Source of the DNA: Cyanobium sp. AMD-g
Lineage (GTDB): Bacteria > Cyanobacteriota > Cyanobacteriia > PCC-6307 > Cyanobiaceae
NCBI RefSeq assembly: GCF_024346395.1
Contig: NZ_JAGQCW010000003.1
Span: forward strand, 225,337-289,336
Length of the DNA stretch: 64,000 bases
Reading direction: 5' to 3'
Shown: piece after piece, positions 61,133-64,000 of the stretch
How the letters are laid out: the number at the start of each line of letters is the position of its first letter
How positions within the stretch are numbered: the stretch's first letter is position 1
Notes under the pieces: generated by a model
What the model saw: only the letters and a program-made list of their open reading frames with translations
Databases searched by the model: none
Told to the model about the DNA's origin: nothing
Position numbers and translations under genes: made by a program

Positions 61133-61732
61133 GTGGTGCTTCGCCATCGGCAGCCCTCCTTACTGGTTCCGCAACTCGAGCAGCTGCGTGATCTGGGGGT
61201 CTGGCACACGGAGATCGCCTGGGGCCCCGGCGCCGACTGGATCACCCAGTGCCAGCAGCTGATCGCCGGCTTCCCGGAACTGCGTCTGGGGGCGGCCTCG
61301 ATCTGCAGCGAAGCTGCCCTGGAGGCGGTGCTGGAGGCCGGTTTTGCCTATGGCGTCTCCCCCATCCTCGACAGCCGCCTGCTGGCAAGGTCGGCGGCGG
61401 CCAGCTTCGCCCTGGTGCCTGGGGTGATGACACCCACCGAGGTGAACCGGGCCCGGTCCCTGGGCTGTTCCATCGTCAAGCTGTTCCCCGCCAGCACGGT
61501 GGGCCTCGGCTATTGGCAGCGCCTGCAAGATCCCCTGGGCGCGCCGCTGCCCTTCTGCATCGCCGCCGGGGGGCTGAAGCCCAGTGATGTGCTCCCCTGG
61601 CTGGAGGCGGGGGTTGATGCCGTCGCCCTGGGGGCGTCGCTGGCGGCTGGCGCCCGTGGTTCGGCGGCGGCCCCCTCCTTCGCCACAGACCCGCTGCGGC
61701 AGCTTCTGGCCGCCCTGCCAACGCGGCCCTGA
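61133..61732 (+). CDS. KDPG/KHG aldolase family protein
   Basis: A class I aldolase of the Eda type, Entner-Doudoroff pathway. Seen: LGVWHTEIAWGPGADW, LRLGAASICSEAALEAVLEA, the Schiff-base Lys in CSIVKLFPASTVGLGYWQRL, and FCIAAGGLKPSDVLPWLEAG. The frame is open back to 61049 and encodes sensible residues (IASLHHQPLLVVLRHRQPS), but no ATG, GTG or TTG occurs before GTG 61133, which would trim the first strand. A CTG at 61100 may be the real start. Immediately downstream of ftsH. Confidence 0.82.
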   Translation: MVLRHRQPSLLVPQLEQLRDLGVWHTEIAWGPGADWITQCQQLIAGFPELRLGAASICSEAALEAVLEAGFAYGVSPILDSRLLARSAAASFALVPGVMTPTEVNRARSLGCSIVKLFPASTVGLGYWQRLQDPLGAPLPFCIAAGGLKPSDVLPWLEAGVDAVALGASLAAGARGSAAAPSFATDPLRQLLAALPTRP

Positions 61733-61740
61733 TCAGCCCG

Positions 61741-62829
61741 TCACCAGAGGCTGCACTGGCCCTGCTGGCGCAAAAGGTGATCCGCCAGCACCAGGGCCAC
61801 CATCGCTTCCACCATCGGCACGGCCCGCGGCAGCACACAGGGATCGTGGCGGCCCTTGGCCGCCAGGGTGGTGGCGGCACCGGAGGCGTCGATGGTCTGC
61901 TGCTCCTTGCGGATCGTGGCGGTGGGTTTGAAGGCCACCCGCAGCCGGATCTCCTCGCCGTTGCTGATGCCCCCCTGGATGCCACCCGAGTTGTTGGTGG
62001 CGGTGCGCAAGCGGCCGTCCTCGCTGGGCAGGAAAGCATCGTTGTGCTCGCTGCCGCGCAGCAGGGTGCCGCCGAAGCCGGAGCCGACCTCGAAGCCCTT
62101 GGTGGCCGGCAGGGACATCAGCGCCTTGGCCAGATCCGCCTCCAGCTTGTCGAACACCGGCATGCCCAGACCCACCGGCGGCCGCCGCACCAGGCACTCG
62201 ATCACCCCGCCGCAGGAATCCCCCTCCCGCCCGATCGCCTCGATGCGCTCGATCATCCGCGCCGCGACGGCCGGATCCGGACAGCGCACGATGGTGCTCT
62301 CCACCGCCTCCAGGGTGACCAAGGCCGGATCCACGGCGGCCTCGATGTCGTGGATCCGGCGCACCCAGGCGATCACCTCGGTGCCGGCGGCCCGGGCCAG
62401 CAGCTGCTTGGCGATGGCGCCGGCGGCCACCCGGCCGATGGTCTCCCGGGCCGAGGCGCGTCCGCCGCCGCTGCGGGCCTGAATGCCGTATTTAGCCTGG
62501 TAGGTGGCGTCGGCGTGGGAGGGGCGGAAGGCCACCTCCATCTCCCTGTAGTCCTGGGGGCGCTGGTCCTTGTTGCGCACCACCATGGCGATCGGCGTGC
62601 CGAGGGTGACGCCATCGAGGAGGCCACTGAGAACCTCGACCCGATCGTCTTCCTTGCGGGGGGTGGTGATCTTGCTCTGGCCAGGTTTGCGGCGGTCGAG
62701 CTCCGCCTGGATGGCCTCCAGATCGAGCGACAACCGCGGCGGGCAGCCATCGATGATCACGCCCACGCCACCGCCGTGGGATTCACCGAAGGTGCTGATG
62801 CGGAAGAGGTGGCCGAAGCTGCTGCCCAT
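61741..62829 (-). CDS. aroC: Chorismate synthase
   Basis: A 362-residue FMN-dependent enzyme making chorismate, the last shared step to aromatic amino acids and plastoquinone. Seen: [20 protein letters not shown] at the N-terminus, [40 protein letters not shown] and [20 protein letters not shown]. All three conserved His/Arg signature regions are intact. Convergent with the aldolase gene with 8 bases between stops. Confidence 0.97.
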   Translation of the reverse strand: MGSSFGHLFRISTFGESHGGGVGVIIDGCPPRLSLDLEAIQAELDRRKPGQSKITTPRKEDDRVEVLSGLLDGVTLGTPIAMVVRNKDQRPQDYREMEVAFRPSHADATYQAKYGIQARSGGGRASARETIGRVAAGAIAKQLLARAAGTEVIAWVRRIHDIEAAVDPALVTLEAVESTIVRCPDPAVAARMIERIEAIGREGDSCGGVIECLVRRPPVGLGMPVFDKLEADLAKALMSLPATKGFEVGSGFGGTLLRGSEHNDAFLPSEDGRLRTATNNSGGIQGGISNGEEIRLRVAFKPTATIRKEQQTIDASGAATTLAAKGRHDPCVLPRAVPMVEAMVALVLADHLLRQQGQCSLW

Positions 62830-62877
62830 GGCGTCCTGTGACTGGCGCGAGACTACGAAGCGGGTGCGGTGAACGGT

Positions 62878-63672
62878 TCAGGACCGTCGGGCCCTGACCT
62901 CCAGGATGGTGGGGCCCACCCAGAAACTGCCGGGATCGGCCCGGCTCGCCGCCATCTCCCGCCTGGCCGCCTCGGCCTCTTGGGGGCTCCAGAGCCCCAG
63001 GGCCTGGAGCTTGGAGCCGTAAAGCGTCACGAACATCTCCAGCCAGCGGGCCTGCCATTCGCCCGCCCGCCCCAGCACCGGCAGCGGCCGCAGATCCTCG
63101 ATCACGAACCCCCTGGCCGCGAGCAGGGAGGGCAGCCGGCGACTGATGTCGGGGTCACCACCGGCCTGCCGGAAGCTGCGTTGCACGGCCTGGCTGAACC
63201 GGGCGATGGCGTGGCCGTGGGGGTGGAGGCCAAAGGTGTCCCAGTGGACGTATTCGTGCAACAGAACCCGGCCGCCCCTGGCCAGACAGCGCGGCAACGG
63301 ATCGAGCAGGGGTTCGACCTCCGGCAGGAACATCGCCACCCAGCGGCACCAGACCAGGTCGAAAGCGCCGGCGGGCAGGGGATCGCGCAGCAGGTCATGG
63401 CAACGCATCTCCAGCTGGACCAGGCCAGCGTCCTGCGCCAGCTGCTGGCCATGGCTCACGTAGGTCGGGTTCTGCTCCAGGGCCAGCACCTGGCCGGCGG
63501 GGCCCACGATCCTGGCCAGATCCACGGCCACGAACCCCGGGCCGGCGCCCAGGTCGATCACCCGTTCCCCGGGGCTGAGCGCGGCCCGCGCCAGGGCCGC
63601 CTGCAGCAGGGGGCCCCACAGGTCGTGCTGCAGACGGAGCCGGTCCAGTTCCAGGGCATCGTTGCCCAGCAC
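62878..63672 (-). CDS. Class I SAM-dependent methyltransferase
   Basis: A methyltransferase of at least 264 residues. Motif I VIDLGAGPGFVAVDLARIVG, then VLALEQNPTYVSHGQ, FDLVWCRWVAMFLPEVEPLL and GGRVLLHEYVHWDTF. GTG 63672 is the first canonical start, but the residues encoded upstream (SNDTYV directly before LGNDALELDRLRLQH) look like the normal beginning of this family, so a non-canonical upstream start, for example CTG near 63723, is possible. Substrate unknown. Confidence 0.8.
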   Translation of the reverse strand: MLGNDALELDRLRLQHDLWGPLLQAALARAALSPGERVIDLGAGPGFVAVDLARIVGPAGQVLALEQNPTYVSHGQQLAQDAGLVQLEMRCHDLLRDPLPAGAFDLVWCRWVAMFLPEVEPLLDPLPRCLARGGRVLLHEYVHWDTFGLHPHGHAIARFSQAVQRSFRQAGGDPDISRRLPSLLAARGFVIEDLRPLPVLGRAGEWQARWLEMFVTLYGSKLQALGLWSPQEAEAARREMAASRADPGSFWVGPTILEVRARRS

Positions 63673-63779
63673 GTAGGTGTCGTTGCTGGCGGCTGGCGGC
63701 TGGGGTTCCGGCGCTGTCAGGGGAGCTGGCGTTCGCTGCCTTCGAGCCTGCCAGACCTCTGGGCCGGCGCCTGAAGCCC

Positions 63780-63809
63780 AAAAAAAACCCCCTGCGCAGG
63801 CAGGGGGTT
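63780..63809 (-). terminator. Rho-independent terminator of psbA
   Basis: CCCCCTGC-GCAG-GCAGGGGG (63788-63807) forms an 8-bp stem; read on the minus strand it is followed by eight T (complement of 63780-63787). It lies about 70 bases after the psbA stop and serves the leftward psbA transcript. Confidence 0.92.
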
Positions 63810-63876
63810 CGAAGTGATCAAGGACAAACCAGGATCAGAGGATCAGGGGGATTCCAGGGAAACCGGGGGAACCGGA

Positions 63877-64000
63877 TCAGCCGATGGCCGGGGCGGTCAG
63901 GGCCACAGGAGTGGCGCTGGCAGCCGCCAGGTCGAGCGGGAAGTTGTGCGCATTGCGCTCGTGCATCACTTCCATGCCCAGGCCGGCACGGTTGAGCACG
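63877..64000 (-). CDS. psbA: Photosystem II D1 protein, C-terminal end only
   Basis: The last 40 residues of D1: [20 protein letters not shown] then [20 protein letters not shown]. His332, Glu333 and Asp342/Ala344-equivalent ligands of the Mn cluster are in [14 protein letters not shown], with the CtpA processing site after DLA and a 16-residue extension. The start is beyond the window. Which of several psbA copies (D1:1 or D1:2) cannot be decided from this part. Confidence 0.97.
   Translation of the reverse strand, partial: VLNRAGLGMEVMHERNAHNFPLDLAAASATPVALTAPAIG

Overview
The window is chromosomal DNA of a high-G+C unicellular cyanobacterium, most likely of the freshwater or coastal Synechococcus/Cyanobium group. 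The evidence is the end of psbA (D1), psbO, crtR, an ictB-type protein, several small conserved cyanobacterial proteins, and the dense, mostly G+C-rich gene packing with many GTG/TTG starts and 4-base stop/start overlaps.

Layout. 1-2.7 kb: the end of a flavoprotein, then two divergent HupE/UreJ-type metal permeases, each behind its own cobalamin riboswitch. 2.7-11 kb: an O-acyltransferase with an SGNH domain, then the tightly coupled leftward run FIST - trmB - ictB - sugar kinase, then rightward DUF3177 and small conserved genes. 11-24.2 kb: a putative biosynthetic locus. Rightward are a GT1 glycosyltransferase, a radical SAM protein and a three-module carboxylic acid reductase (A-carrier-R). 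Leftward and convergent are a zinc dehydrogenase, a second radical SAM protein, a double-length MFS transporter, a short-chain dehydrogenase and an acetolactate-synthase-like ThDP enzyme. I know no characterised cyanobacterial pathway with this set. 24.3-29 kb: two small membrane proteins, an aldo/keto reductase, and a TetR repressor divergent from a Coq4-like gene and an MFS exporter, with a visible promoter and operator between them.

29-36 kb is a visibly lower-G+C island (about half G+C in the stretch I counted). It carries four genes of unknown function. One encodes an ADP-ribosyltransferase-like protein, one a helical-repeat protein, and one a large protein with a restriction-endonuclease-like N-terminus; the last two are translationally coupled. 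A decayed reading frame and empty DNA follow. This is the best candidate here for an undescribed defence or conflict module. 36-39.3 kb holds a DUF2817 peptidase, one intact MazF-type toxin-antitoxin pair, and remnants of two more toxin-antitoxin-like modules (RHH/PIN and DUF4160/DUF2442).

39.3-64 kb returns to core genome: a SulP transporter, alcohol dehydrogenase, CDGSH protein, a TIR-like membrane protein running antisense into ileS, ileS, tRNA-Leu, a DUF1400 hydrolase, crtR, gatC, a creatininase-family protein, a DNA glycosylase, pyrB, tRNA-Ala, coaBC, psbO, sat, ftsH, a KDPG-aldolase-like gene, aroC, a methyltransferase and the psbA terminus with its terminator.

All assignments come from reading motifs in the translated sequence. 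No database search was run.
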